A stretch of 64,000 bases of DNA from CAWHQZ01 sp963831645 (GTDB taxonomy: Bacteria; Pseudomonadota; Alphaproteobacteria; Rhizobiales; Aestuariivirgaceae). The position numbers and the translations under genes are program-made. Position 1 is the stretch's first letter. Each line of letters starts with the position of its first letter. Positions 35,332-44,336 of the stretch are shown here, one piece after another. The notes beneath the pieces are model-generated. The model made no database searches. It was not told the DNA's origin and worked only from the letters and a program-made list of their open reading frames with translations. The DNA lies in the NCBI GenBank assembly GCA_963831645.1, contig CAWHQZ010000006.1:434001-498000 (forward strand). Reading direction: 5' to 3'.

Positions 35332-36063
35332 TCATTCGATCGGTGATCGTGATCCTGCCAGACGCATGAAGTTGGAATAGAGCAGCCGTGCATCGCGGTT
35401 GAACTGTTCCATGAGCGGTTTCGCCGCTGCGTCCATGCGGGCCAGCGCTCCCGGTCCCTTCGCGGCGTCGAGGGCTTGGGCATAGGCAGGAACCTCGCCC
35501 CAGTCGGAAATCGTCCGGGGCTCGAGCTCGACGTGATACTGCATCGACCAGGCTTGCCCGCCGACCCGCATCGCCTGCACGCCGCATACCGCCGAGGAGG
35601 CCAGCACCACGGCATCTTCGGGAGGCTGCGCCACCCGCACCGAGTGCCACTGAAGGCATTGCTGCCTGGCTGCCATGCCGGCGAACAACGGATCCTTCCT
35701 TCCGGCTTCGGTGAGCTCGATTTCGCAGATGCCGACTTCTGCGGGTCGTTGTGGACCACAGGTGCCGCCCAACGCATCGGCCAGGAGCTGGTGACCGAGG
35801 CACACGCCCAGAAACGGCCGCCGGAATTCCCTCACCCAGCGGCGGATGGCCGCTTTTTCCGGGATGAGCCAGGGGTGCTCGTCGACGTCCCAAACGTCCA
35901 TCGGCCCGCCCATGACCCACAGCGCGTCAAAAGCGTCGAGTCCCGGAATCTCGTCGCCCTCGTCGAGCTTGACCGCGTGCCAGCCGACGCCGCCCTCGGC
36001 CAGAAACTTGCGGAAGATGCCCGGATGCTCACAGGCGAGGTGCTGGAAAACGAGAAGCTTCAT
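35332..36063 (-). CDS. Class I glutamine amidotransferase-like protein
   Basis: From ATG 36063 the product is 243 residues with the GATase1 triad region: GGPMDVWDVDEHPW, the nucleophile loop GVCLGHQLLADALGG (Cys) and the MQYHVELEP histidine. Such stand-alone domains resemble GuaA-type glutaminases or gamma-glutamyl hydrolases and release ammonia from glutamine or glutamyl compounds. The Glu after the catalytic His has moved (HVELEP instead of HPE), so activity is likely but the partner is unknown. Confidence 0.85.
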   Translation of the reverse strand: MKLLVFQHLACEHPGIFRKFLAEGGVGWHAVKLDEGDEIPGLDAFDALWVMGGPMDVWDVDEHPWLIPEKAAIRRWVREFRRPFLGVCLGHQLLADALGGTCGPQRPAEVGICEIELTEAGRKDPLFAGMAARQQCLQWHSVRVAQPPEDAVVLASSAVCGVQAMRVGGQAWSMQYHVELEPRTISDWGEVPAYAQALDAAKGPGALARMDAAAKPLMEQFNRDARLLYSNFMRLAGSRSPIE

Positions 36064-36104
36064 GATAAAATCCAATATGCTGCACCTGGCGAAAGTTTGT
36101 CCAC

Positions 36105-36272
36105 ATGACCATGGCACATAGCGACCACAAACCACTGCCGGCTGCGGTCGACTGGAAAGTGCACGGAGTCAAGATCATTCCCGGAGACCAGCTCGATCCG
36201 AATACCCCTCAGAACTCCGGGTATGAACCGCGCGGCGGCGACAATGGAAACGATCGTCGTGAATCTGGATAG
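36105..36272 (+). pseudogene. Cupin protein, N-terminal remnant
   Basis: The frame starts MTMAHSDHKPLPAAVDWKVH and continues GVKIIPGDQLDPNTPQ, a typical beginning of small cupin proteins. One shift near 36222 separates it from MNRAAA, the expected continuation, and the metal-binding cupin core is missing. It is divergently placed from the amidotransferase gene and ends in repeat-rich sequence. Confidence 0.6.
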
Positions 36273-36342
36273 ACACGCCAAGAGGTTCGCTGGGTCGATC
36301 CGATCCACAAGGCCGCCGGCGCTTGATCCAGCGCGGTGCCTA

Positions 36343-36437
36343 AACCGTCATTGCGGCGAACGCCGCAATCCAGCTGTGAGCGCTTCAATAGCGGAGAAGT
36401 TGCAAGCTGGATTCCGGCTTGCGCCAGAATGGCGGTG
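36343..36437. repeat. Intergenic palindromic repeat
   Basis: ATTGCGGCG and CGCCGCAAT form a hairpin at 36350-36369. About 40 bp later comes GGATTCCGGCTTGCGCCAG, which belongs to another repeat type widespread between genes in Alphaproteobacteria. The unit fills the space between the cupin remnant and the DUF2333 gene. Confidence 0.5.
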
Positions 36438-36456
36438 AATGCATACGTCACGCATG

Positions 36457-37614
36457 TTACCGGTCCAGCACCAGCCGGATCTCGATCAGGTTGGAGCGCA
36501 CCCGCAGGACATAGAAGCCCATGGTCGCCAGATGCGATGGCATCAGCCACCCGGACTCCGAGCCGTTGGAAATGATGAAAGGCTGGATGTTGAGCGCTGC
36601 CCGCAGCTGATCCTCGAGCGCCGACCATAGCTGATCGAGCCCGCGCTGGTTGATCACGTCCTGGAAATCCTCGCCCGCGGCGGTGAGGATGCCGTAGTAG
36701 CCGTAGAGCTGCCCGTAGGCGAACCAGAAGCGGTCGTCGGCGCGCGTGTCGAACCAGCCGCTGTCGTATTTCTCGGAACGGTCGCGCAGGACCGCCGAGG
36801 TTGCGCCGATGTCGTTGGCGATGCGATCGATGAACTGCAGGAGATTATCGGCGCGGGCGTCGAATACTGCCTGACACCTTTCCAGCCGGTCATTGAACGC
36901 CTGCAGGTAGTTGGCCGCCGAACGATAGAAGCTGGGGGTCGGCGTCTTGGGCCCGAACGGGCTCACCCCGAAATACCACGTGTACTCGTCGAACTGCAGG
37001 TTGCCGCGCGCACTTTGCAGATCGGTATCGATCTGCGAGGTGCCGCGTACCCGACCGAGCGTGTCGACGAGCTCGATGGTCGTGCGGCGCACCGCCTGGT
37101 TCACGCCGCGCTGGAAGGAAGCCTTGTTGTCGAAGAACGGCGTGTTGTCCCAGTCGAGCCCGAACAGGCCGAGCTTGTAGAGGATCATCGAGGAGATCCA
37201 TGCATTCTGATTGACGTTGAATTCGACCAGATCGGCCGTCGCACTGACGATCATTGACCGGCGGCAGGTTTGCGTCGCGGCAGCTTCCGGCCCTGTCCCC
37301 TCCTGCGAGGTGATGATTCCGGCTCCGGAAGGCGCCTGGCTACCGGCTGGCCCAGACTGTACGGCGGCGCGATAGGCGGCGGCGTAGTCGGGGTTGAAAT
37401 TGGTCCAGCGCTGGGTCGACCAGAAAAAATAGCCATAGAGGCCGATGATGCCGAGCAGGATGACACCCAGCGCCGTCTTCAAGATCCATCCGCGCTGCGT
37501 GTACCAGCGCCCGACCCACATGAACGGCCACAGCACGACGCCGATGACGAGGCCGATGCCCCGGCCGATCGCCTGGAACACGCGCGTGAAAAAATTCACG
37601 ATCGGCTCGACCAT
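36457..37614 (-). CDS. DUF2333 family membrane protein
   Basis: The 385-residue protein has an N-terminal amphipathic and hydrophobic region (VFQAIGRGIGLVIGVVLWPF) and a membrane helix (LGVILLGIIGLYGYFF), then a soluble domain rich in NQNAWISSMILYKLGLFGLDW, FDEYTWYFG and SGWLMPSHLATMGFYVLR, all typical of DUF2333. The family has no known function and is probably anchored with its C-terminal domain in the periplasm. It is transcribed divergently from the VOC gene. Confidence 0.85.
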   Translation of the reverse strand: MVEPIVNFFTRVFQAIGRGIGLVIGVVLWPFMWVGRWYTQRGWILKTALGVILLGIIGLYGYFFWSTQRWTNFNPDYAAAYRAAVQSGPAGSQAPSGAGIITSQEGTGPEAAATQTCRRSMIVSATADLVEFNVNQNAWISSMILYKLGLFGLDWDNTPFFDNKASFQRGVNQAVRRTTIELVDTLGRVRGTSQIDTDLQSARGNLQFDEYTWYFGVSPFGPKTPTPSFYRSAANYLQAFNDRLERCQAVFDARADNLLQFIDRIANDIGATSAVLRDRSEKYDSGWFDTRADDRFWFAYGQLYGYYGILTAAGEDFQDVINQRGLDQLWSALEDQLRAALNIQPFIISNGSESGWLMPSHLATMGFYVLRVRSNLIEIRLVLDR

Positions 37615-37722
37615 GCGCTCTCACCTTCACTCGGCAACGGCATTCTTTTTTCAAACCTGTCGATTTCAGGCTCACTCTTCGACTAGCGTTCGAGCAAACC
37701 ACTAGCACAAGGAGCATGGACC

Positions 37723-38160
37723 ATGGCAAGAACAGCCGCCAAAAGCGAACCGCCAATCTCGGCATCTGAAAACGCGCCGGTTCTCGGAGGCATAGTGCCT
37801 TACCTTACCGTCAATGGAGCCACCGAAGCGGCGGCTTTCTATGCCGAGGCCTTCGCGGCCGAGGAGGTCGGCCGTCACCCCGTCGATGAAAAGGGGCGCA
37901 CCATGCACATCCACCTCCATATCAACGGCGGCTCGGTGATGCTCAGCGACCCCTTTCCCGAATATGGCCACCCCCTGAAGGCGCCCGAGAGCTTCAACAT
38001 CATGCTGCCGGTCGAGGACATCCAGACCTGGTGGGATCGAGCGGTGAAAGCCGGCGCTGAAGTGGTGATGCCGCTGCAGGACATGTTCTGGGGCGACCGC
38101 TACGGCCAGCTTCGCGACCCGTTCGGCGTCATGTGGGCCATGAACGCACCCATCCGCTGA
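37723..38160 (+). CDS. VOC (glyoxalase/PhnB-like) family protein
   Basis: The 145-residue protein shows the PhnB-like VOC pattern: VPYLTVNGATEAAAFYAEAF, MHIHLHINGGSVMLSDPFPE, FNIMLPVEDIQTWWDRAVKA and WGDRYGQLRDPFGVMWAM. Two beta-alpha-beta-beta-beta modules form a metal-binding cup. Substrates range from glyoxal adducts to antibiotics; this subgroup is usually of unknown function. It is convergent with the TPR gene, and a palindrome lies between them. Confidence 0.85.
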   Translation: MARTAAKSEPPISASENAPVLGGIVPYLTVNGATEAAAFYAEAFAAEEVGRHPVDEKGRTMHIHLHINGGSVMLSDPFPEYGHPLKAPESFNIMLPVEDIQTWWDRAVKAGAEVVMPLQDMFWGDRYGQLRDPFGVMWAMNAPIR

Positions 38161-38178
38161 AGGTTCATTTTCAAAAGG

Positions 38179-38204
38179 ATGGCCGGGTCTGGGCCCGGCC
38201 ACAT
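38179..38204. terminator. Palindrome between convergent genes
   Basis: ATGGCCGGGTCTGGGCCCGGCCACAT forms a hairpin of about nine base pairs. It is a copy of the repeat class at 981-1091 and sits between the converging VOC and TPR genes, where it could terminate both transcripts. Confidence 0.55.
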
Positions 38205-38223
38205 GACAATACAACCGATGGGG

Positions 38224-39858
38224 TTACAGCGCCTCGATCTTCAGCTGTAGCTCGCTCTTCGCCCATTCCTTCTCGAACCGGCTGCGAACCAGCTCCGCAT
38301 CGGCGGTCTTTCCCTGGGCGATGAGGCTTTGCCATAGACCGAACAGCGAGCGGGCGTTGCGCCGCGTTCGCTCGAGATCGGCGCGGAAGACTTCCTCCGC
38401 CCTGGCCGCCTGCCCGTCGAGCAGCAGCGTCGCTCCCAGCGTCTCGCGCACCGGATAGTACCAGTCGGCCGGCTCATTGTAGGAGATCTTGTCCTGAAGG
38501 CTCACTGCGGTTTCGAAATGTCCGATTGCCGCCTTCCGGTCACCCTTGGCCACTGCGATGCGGCCGTCGAGAACAGCCGTGGCGACGCCGAGAACGTCGG
38601 CCCCGGCGTTGAGCCCGTACATGCCGCCCTCGGGCAAGCTCTCGCGGACTTTTGCGAGACTGGCCCGCTCGGCTTCCGCGTTGGCGATGTCTCCTGATGC
38701 GGCAAAAGCCACGCCCCGGGCGTAATGCCAAAAGCCGTTGGAGATCGGCAGCGCGCTGGCCGGTTGCGGGCTCGCCAGCACCGCCGGCCAGTCACCAAAG
38801 CGCAGGGCGACGAACAGCGGGTACGGCCCGAAGTATTCGGTGATGAAAGTCTGCATTTCGGGGATGTCGGTCGCATGGCGTGAAACGCTGGCGGCCAGCT
38901 GTGCCGCCGCTTCCCTGGCCTCGCCATGCCGGCCGAGCATGATGTTCGCGGCGGCGTTGAAGTGGACGTTGTGATGGTAATAGAGCATCGGATAGACGCC
39001 CTTCACCTGGCCTTTTTCGATGTATTGGTGGTCCGTGTGGGAGGCGAGCTTGTTGCTCGCGGCTGCCGCTTCGTAGTCGCCCACCAGCATGTAGATGTGT
39101 GACGGCATGTGCACGAGGTGGCCGGCCGCCGGCGATATCGCCTCCAGACGGCGGGCGGACGGCAGCGCCCATTCGGCATGGCCGGAGGCTTCCACGGCGT
39201 GAATGTAAAGGTGGTTGGCGCCCGGATGATCGGGATCGCGCGCCAGCACCAATTCGAGGATGCTGACGATCTTGAGCGTATCTTCCGCCGGCTTGTGATC
39301 GAGCGTCCACAACTGCCACGGCCTGAGGTTCATCAGGCTTTCGGCGTGAAGCGTCGCGGCGTCGAGATCGTCCGGATATCGCCGGGCGAGCTCGCTCATG
39401 GCGTAGGCGTAATCGCGGGCCAGCTTCTTGAGGTCGGGATTCTCTGCACTGCTGTAGCGGACGGCTAGAGCGTCGACATACGCCCGCTCGCGTTCGGGCG
39501 CGGATGCCGCCAGCTTGCGGGCGGCTTCGATCGTCTCGGCAGCGAGCTTTTCGCTGACCGGATCGACGTCGATGTTGTAGTTGGGCCCGAGCGCCAGCGC
39601 CTTGCCCCATAGCGGCATCGGCGACTTGGGATCGAGCTCATGGGCCTTCTCGAATGCGCGGATCGCCTCGGCGTGGTTGAAGCCGAAGGTGAGAATGAGG
39701 CCCTGATCGAAGAACTTCTGCCCCTCCGCACTGGCGGTGGCGATGGGATGATGATGATTGCCGAGACCTTCCATCAAGGTGGCGGGGACATCGGCTTCGG
39801 CGGGGGCCGTGGCGAGGATGAGCATCGCCAGGCCGGCGAAACTGCAAAATCGGTTCAT
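38224..39858 (-). CDS. Exported tetratricopeptide-repeat protein
   Basis: From ATG 39858 (AAGGAACC upstream) the product is 544 residues with a signal peptide to AEA. Helical repeats run throughout, for example GLILTFGFNHAEAIRAFEKA-HELDP and DRKAAIGHFETAVSLQDK, plus the conserved block RDPDHPGANHLYIHAVEAS and VHMPSHIYMLVGDY. TPR solenoids mediate protein contacts, here in the periplasm. The histidine-containing GANHLYIHAVE and MPSHIY segments recur in this family and may bind a metal. It is transcribed away from the PhoX-like gene. Confidence 0.85.
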   Translation of the reverse strand: MNRFCSFAGLAMLILATAPAEADVPATLMEGLGNHHHPIATASAEGQKFFDQGLILTFGFNHAEAIRAFEKAHELDPKSPMPLWGKALALGPNYNIDVDPVSEKLAAETIEAARKLAASAPERERAYVDALAVRYSSAENPDLKKLARDYAYAMSELARRYPDDLDAATLHAESLMNLRPWQLWTLDHKPAEDTLKIVSILELVLARDPDHPGANHLYIHAVEASGHAEWALPSARRLEAISPAAGHLVHMPSHIYMLVGDYEAAAASNKLASHTDHQYIEKGQVKGVYPMLYYHHNVHFNAAANIMLGRHGEAREAAAQLAASVSRHATDIPEMQTFITEYFGPYPLFVALRFGDWPAVLASPQPASALPISNGFWHYARGVAFAASGDIANAEAERASLAKVRESLPEGGMYGLNAGADVLGVATAVLDGRIAVAKGDRKAAIGHFETAVSLQDKISYNEPADWYYPVRETLGATLLLDGQAARAEEVFRADLERTRRNARSLFGLWQSLIAQGKTADAELVRSRFEKEWAKSELQLKIEAL

Positions 39859-40089
39859 GGGGTTCCTTGCCTCCTTCGAATTTTGCGACCGGGGTGGAGG
39901 TCGCAGAAAGCTGCGCCTCCCGTTGCAGGTTGGCGGGAGAACATATCTACTTTGTGTCGCCGGCCATCCTATCACATTTCAATTGTGTCAGCGGGGGCCT
40001 CCCTGGCCGGGCACCCGTCATCGACATGTCATGCTACTGCCTCTACCCTATCCTTGCTTAGCGCGAACAAAAATATGGGAGACTGATCG

Positions 40090-42052
40090 ATGCGTCTGCT
40101 CGACCGCTATCCACCGATCATCGTCAACGATCGGGATGACCTTGGTTCCAACCCGACTGCTTCCCGCCCGATCGAGGAAATTCTCGAGGCTCGCTTTGGC
40201 CGGCGCCAGCTGCTGCGGAGCGCTGCAGCCGGCACAGCGGTCGGCCTGTTCGGCCCGGCGCTGCCCGGTACCCGATTGGCTATGGCGGAAGAGAAGCCGA
40301 AAATCGTCTCGACTCTCACTTTCGAGGAGCTGGAGCACGGCATCGATCCAACCCATCATGTTGCCAAGGGTTACTCGGCGAATGCGTTGGTTCGCTGGGG
40401 CGACCAGATCGGCAAGGATTCGCCCGCCTTCGATCTCAAGAACCAAAACGCCACCGCCCAGGAAAAGCAGTTCGGTTACAACTGCGACTTTATCGCCTAC
40501 ATGCCGCTGCCGGAGGGCTCCGGCAGCTCGGAATCGGGCCTGCTCTGCGTCAATCACGAATACACAAATCCGGAGCTGATGTTCCCTGGCATGACCGAAG
40601 ACGACAGGGCCGACAAAGATCACCAAGGACCAGGTCGAGGTCGAGATGGCCGCGCACGGGCACAGCGTCGTCGAAATCCGCCGTGAGGCGGGCAAGTGGC
40701 GCGTGGTAGCCGACAGCCCTCGTTCCCGGCGGATCTCCGCCAACACGAAGATGACCATCGCCGGCCCGGCCGCCGGTCACGACCGCCTCAAAACCGGCGC
40801 CGATCCCTCCGGCGCCACCGTGCTCGGCACTGTCAACAACTGTGCGGGCGGCCAGACGCCCTGGAATACGGTCCTGATGGCTGAAGAGAACTTCAACTAC
40901 TATTTCGGCGGCGTGCCCGAAGAGAGCCCGCAGGCAGCCTCCTACAAGCGCTATGGCATCAGCGAGGACGGTGAATACGCCTGGTTCAAATTCCACGACC
41001 GCTTCAACGTCACCAAGGAGCCGAATGAGCCGAACCGGTTCGGCTGGGTCGTCGAATACGATCCCTACGACCCCAATTCGACACCAGTGAAGCGCACCGC
41101 GCTGGGCCGCTTCAAGCACGAGGGCGCCACGACGATCGTCAACAAGGACGGCCACGTCGTTCTCTACTCCGGTGATGACGAGCGCTTCGACTATCTTTAC
41201 AAGTTCGTGACTTCGGGCAAGTTCAATCCAAGCGACCGCGCCGCCAACATGAACCTGCTGGATGACGGCACCCTCTACGTCGCCAAATTTCTCGAGGACG
41301 GCAAGCTGCAGTGGTTGGCTTTACGCCACGGCGAAGGTCCGCTCACCACCGCAAACGGCTTCAACAGCCAGGCCGACGTCGTGATCGAGACGCGGCGGGC
41401 GGCCGATCTTCTCGAAGCGACTCCGATGGACCGCCCGGAGGACATCGAACCCAATCCCGTCACCGGCAAAGTGTACGCCGCAATGACCAACAACAACCGG
41501 CGCAAGATCGACCAGGTCGACGTCGCCAACCCGCGCTTCGATAATACCGCCGGGCACATCATCGAGATGAGCCCTCCCGGTGAAGGCAAGGACGCCGACC
41601 ATGCGGCGACCGAGTTCACCTGGGGACATTTCATCATCGCCGGCAATCCCACCTGGGGATCGACGCTCTACGGCAAGGAGACCAGCAAGCACGGCTGGTT
41701 TGCCGCACCCGACGGCCTCGCCATCGACGGCAAGGGTCGCCTGTGGATCGCTTCAGACCAGGGCAGCTCGCAACCGAAGTTCAAGACCGGGGACGGCATC
41801 TGGGCGTGCGATACGACCGGCGATGCCCGGGCGACAACGAAATTCTTCTTCCGCTGCCCGGCCGACGCCGAGATGGCGGGAACGGCCTTCACGCCCGACA
41901 ACAGGACGCTGTTCGTCGCCGTGCAGCATCCGGCTGAGGGTACGACCTTCGCCGAGCCGTCGACGCGCTGGCCGGATTTCGCCGATGCCATGCCGCCGCG
42001 GCCTTCCGTCGTCGTCATCACCAAGGATGACGGCGGCGAGATCGGCGGCTGA
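40090..42052 (+). CDS. PhoX/DUF839-type phosphatase (one frameshift)
   Basis: The reconstructed protein is about 653 residues. The N-terminus has a twin-arginine signal (FGRRQLLRSAAAGTAVGL), as PhoX proteins do. The body has the DUF839 signatures NCAGGQTPWNTVLMAEENF, GWVVEYDPYDP, VVLYSGDDERFDYLYKFV, DGLAIDGKGRLWIASDQ and PRPSVVVITKDDGGEIGG. PhoX enzymes are calcium/iron-dependent alkaline phosphatases acting in the periplasm. Near 40622 one extra base breaks the frame within DDRADK-ITKDQVEVEM; both sides are well conserved. A 12-bp hairpin follows the stop. Confidence 0.85.
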
Positions 42053-42069
42053 GCATGTCGCAGTTGCGT

Positions 42070-42096
42070 GGCGATCCGCCTCCCAGGCGGATCGCC
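42070..42096 (+). terminator. Perfect 12-bp hairpin after the PhoX-like gene
   Basis: GGCGATCCGCCT and AGGCGGATCGCC pair perfectly around a CCC loop, 18 bases after the stop codon. No T run follows. It is the best terminator candidate in the window. Confidence 0.7.
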
Positions 42097-42212
42097 CGAC
42101 TGCCATTGTCAGCCAACGTCGAGGCGCACGGTCTGGTTCACGGGTGTCGATACTCGCGTATCCGGCCGCGCATAGATCGAAGATGTCCTAGCAAGCAACA
42201 AACCCGCGATAA

Positions 42213-42498
42213 TTAGGTGTTGGCGCCCAGCCGAAAGGACAGCTCGCCAAGAGCGATCCGTTAGCTTCGGACAAACTCGGCCGGCTCAATAGCCTCAAGT
42301 CAGGCCATTCCACCGCCGCCAAGATCATCGGGGGAATCTATGCCGAGCAGCTTTCGGCCTATATCGGGGCGCTTGCTGGCCTAACCGTCAATCCAGCTGA
42401 TCCGACGCTGAGCGCTTTCGCCCAGACCCAGCTTGAGGCAGCCGCAACTACGCTGGCGACGGTTGCAAACAAGCCGGTTTCGCCCGAGATCATTTCTC
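42213..42498 (+). pseudogene. Fragment of an unidentified gene
   Basis: A plus-strand frame opens after a TAA at 42210 without a start codon and reads GQLAKSDPLASDKLGRLNSL, then KSGHSTAAKIIGGIYAEQLS and LTVNPADPTLSAFAQTQLEA. The composition is clearly protein-like. It runs into the end of the opposing polysaccharide export gene without its own stop at a natural end. Both ends therefore appear lost; the family is not recognised. Confidence 0.45.
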
Positions 42499-42515
42499 AC
42501 TCATCGCCTTCCGCC

Positions 42516-43226
42516 TCAAAGCGATCCGCCGACCGAAATAATATCGCCCGACTGGACGTTCGGGTCGGGTGCGCTGCCGGCGTTGATTTTGCTCACGTCG
42601 TACGTTGCCGTAGTGGCTCGGCCCCCGATGGTGCGGAATATGGTGACCTTCCGCGGACTGGCTACGTCGTCGAATCCCCCTGATAATGCAACCGCCTGCA
42701 GGAGCGACATCTGGCCGGTAATCGGATAAAGACCCGGCTTCTTCACGGCTCCCTCGACCGTGATTTTCTGACTGTTGAACTCTTTGATGTAGACGTTCAC
42801 CTGAGGCGACTTGAGATACTTAGCCCTCAGCCTCGTAGCGATTTCGGCTTCGACCTCAGGCGCCGTCCTGCCTCCAGCTTGAACGGCGCCGATCAACGGC
42901 AGATTGATCTGTCCGGTAGGGCTGACCTGGACCGTTTGAGTGAGTTCAGGCGCCCCGAATACCAATATCTCGAGCGCATCCTGTGCACCGATCCGGTAGG
43001 TTTGGTCAGCCGGCTGGGCAACCATTGGAGCGGTTTGTAGTCCACTCTCATGATGAGCCGCCGGACGCGCGTTGTCGTCAGCTGGCTGATTGACCGGCGC
43101 AGGGGTTTGTGGAGCAACGCTGCTCTTCCTCTTTCCAACGCAGGTCCCAGCGTCCTCGCACTTTGTTGCCGCCGCCGGCAGAGCGAGAAAGGCCAATAAA
43201 GCGACTGCAATAGCGATCTGTCTCAT
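42516..43226 (-). CDS. Polysaccharide biosynthesis/export (Wza-like) protein
   Basis: From ATG 43226 (GGGGAAA upstream) the product is 236 residues with a signal peptide to PAAA, a linker rich in Pro and Ala, the Poly_export domain (YRIGAQDALEILVFGAPELT, VSPTGQINLPLIGAV, LRAKYLKSPQVNVYIKEF) and one SLBB domain (ITVEGAVKKPGLYPITG, LLQAVALSGGF). Such proteins form the periplasmic/outer-membrane channel for capsule or exopolysaccharide. Only one SLBB domain is present and no partner kinase or transferase is next to it, so it is an isolated copy. Confidence 0.85.
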   Translation of the reverse strand: MRQIAIAVALLAFLALPAAATKCEDAGTCVGKRKSSVAPQTPAPVNQPADDNARPAAHHESGLQTAPMVAQPADQTYRIGAQDALEILVFGAPELTQTVQVSPTGQINLPLIGAVQAGGRTAPEVEAEIATRLRAKYLKSPQVNVYIKEFNSQKITVEGAVKKPGLYPITGQMSLLQAVALSGGFDDVASPRKVTIFRTIGGRATTATYDVSKINAGSAPDPNVQSGDIISVGGSL

Positions 43227-43415
43227 ATGCTTTCCCCGCTTCGACAACGATCACGCTGTCAAGGACCCGACAAGGTCTCGTGCCGCTTCGACTGAGAAGC
43301 GTAGACGGTGGCATGTGTCCTAAACAGAGCAATTTGCAAATTATGATTGACTGTATCCCGGCTGCCACAGCCCGGAGCGGCACGCAGGTCAGGCTTACCC
43401 TTCGCGCCTCAGGGC

Positions 43416-43570
43416 AATCGGGTGAACGAGGTTTTCGGATCGTTTCGAATCCAAGCGCGTCGGTTGAAGTCATTTCCGAATCCGGCAGGCCGACCGAACG
43501 ACCGAAAAGAATTCAGAAACGCCGTTCACCCGATTCCCCTGCTTCGCGCCTCCTGCTTCGCGCCTCCTCG
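43416..43570. repeat. Inverted repeat with nested tandem repeat
   Basis: AATCGGGTGAACG (43416-43428) and CGTTCACCCGATT (43523-43535) are perfect 13-bp inverted repeats. Directly beyond them TGCTTCGCGCCTCC occurs twice in tandem, and CTTCGCGCCTC also flanks the left arm. The unit of about 150 bp could be a small non-autonomous element. Its effect on the following gene is unknown. Confidence 0.55.
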
Positions 43571-43573
43571 ACC

Positions 43574-43936
43574 ATGGATGCCTCGATCGATAGGATCTAT
43601 ATCTCGCAACCCGATTCGGCGGGTGATCCTTATGATTCGGCTGCCGACCTAAAGGAATTTCACGGCAAGGTCGTCGTGCCCGCAAATACGGCGGTGACTC
43701 TTGCCGCCACTCTCCCCGATGTGAGCTACAACCTAGACGAGCGACAACCGCTGCTGATAGCCGTTGATTTTAGTCGCAGTCCTCCCTCGGGGATCCGATT
43801 TAGGGACGCAGTGCCGCCCGAACAGGCGGTCGCCTATTGGCAAGCGGGTGCCGCCGAAGCAGCGATCAGGGATCGAAGCGCAGACTTCGATCTGCGCAAC
43901 AGGATTTATCTCATCGAAAGCATCGCTGTCGGATAG
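43574..43936 (+). CDS. Hypothetical protein (120 aa)
   Basis: The frame from ATG 43574 encodes a mostly soluble protein: DASIDRIYISQPDSAGDPYD, HGKVVVPANTAVTLAATLPD, LLIAVDFSRSPPSGIRF and a C-terminal ADFDLRNRIYLIESIAVG. The strand-like periodicity suggests a beta-rich fold. The same frame is open further upstream (to 43280) but that part is repeat sequence. No family is recognised and there is no clear ribosome binding site. Confidence 0.45.
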   Translation: MDASIDRIYISQPDSAGDPYDSAADLKEFHGKVVVPANTAVTLAATLPDVSYNLDERQPLLIAVDFSRSPPSGIRFRDAVPPEQAVAYWQAGAAEAAIRDRSADFDLRNRIYLIESIAVG

Positions 43937-44012
43937 GCAAAGGACAGCTTTCTCGTCTATCCGATCGCAGCTTCCCTAGCTCAGGCACTGTGGTGATTGC
44001 CCTGACCGTCGC

Positions 44013-44290
44013 TTACATGCCATCGTGGCCGTGACCGCCTCGGACACCAAGCTCGGAGCAGGTTGCCCTTCGCGGACAGACCCGTGGACCCTCCTGCGGT
44101 AGCGCTGAAGCGTACCGTGTAAGCCCGGTTAGGAAGGCTGGGATCGGTGGTGATCGACCAGTAGGTATCCGAGACATTAGCGAACGGATGGCCTGGAGGA
44201 AGCGCAGGATTGGACTGTGCAAGATCCCTCAGGCTGTTCAGTTCCTCGACGGTCGGGAGCCGCCATCCGGCCCGTCCTCCTGTCGCTATG
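44013..44290 (-). pseudogene. DUF1566 (Lcl C-terminal-like) domain remnant
   Basis: The minus strand encodes GWRLPTVEELNSLRDLAQS, NPALPPGHPFANVSDTYWS and, after a frame change, LGVRGGHGHDGM-stop at 44013. WRLP...EL, NPALPxGHPF and the closing W-C-V-R-G are DUF1566 hallmarks. The 5' part is cut off where the TRAP transporter region begins. DUF1566 occurs in exported or fimbria-associated proteins. Confidence 0.65.
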
Positions 44291-44336
44291 GCGGTGATAT
44301 GAAATCGAACACGCGATAACCAAAGTGAGAACAGCC

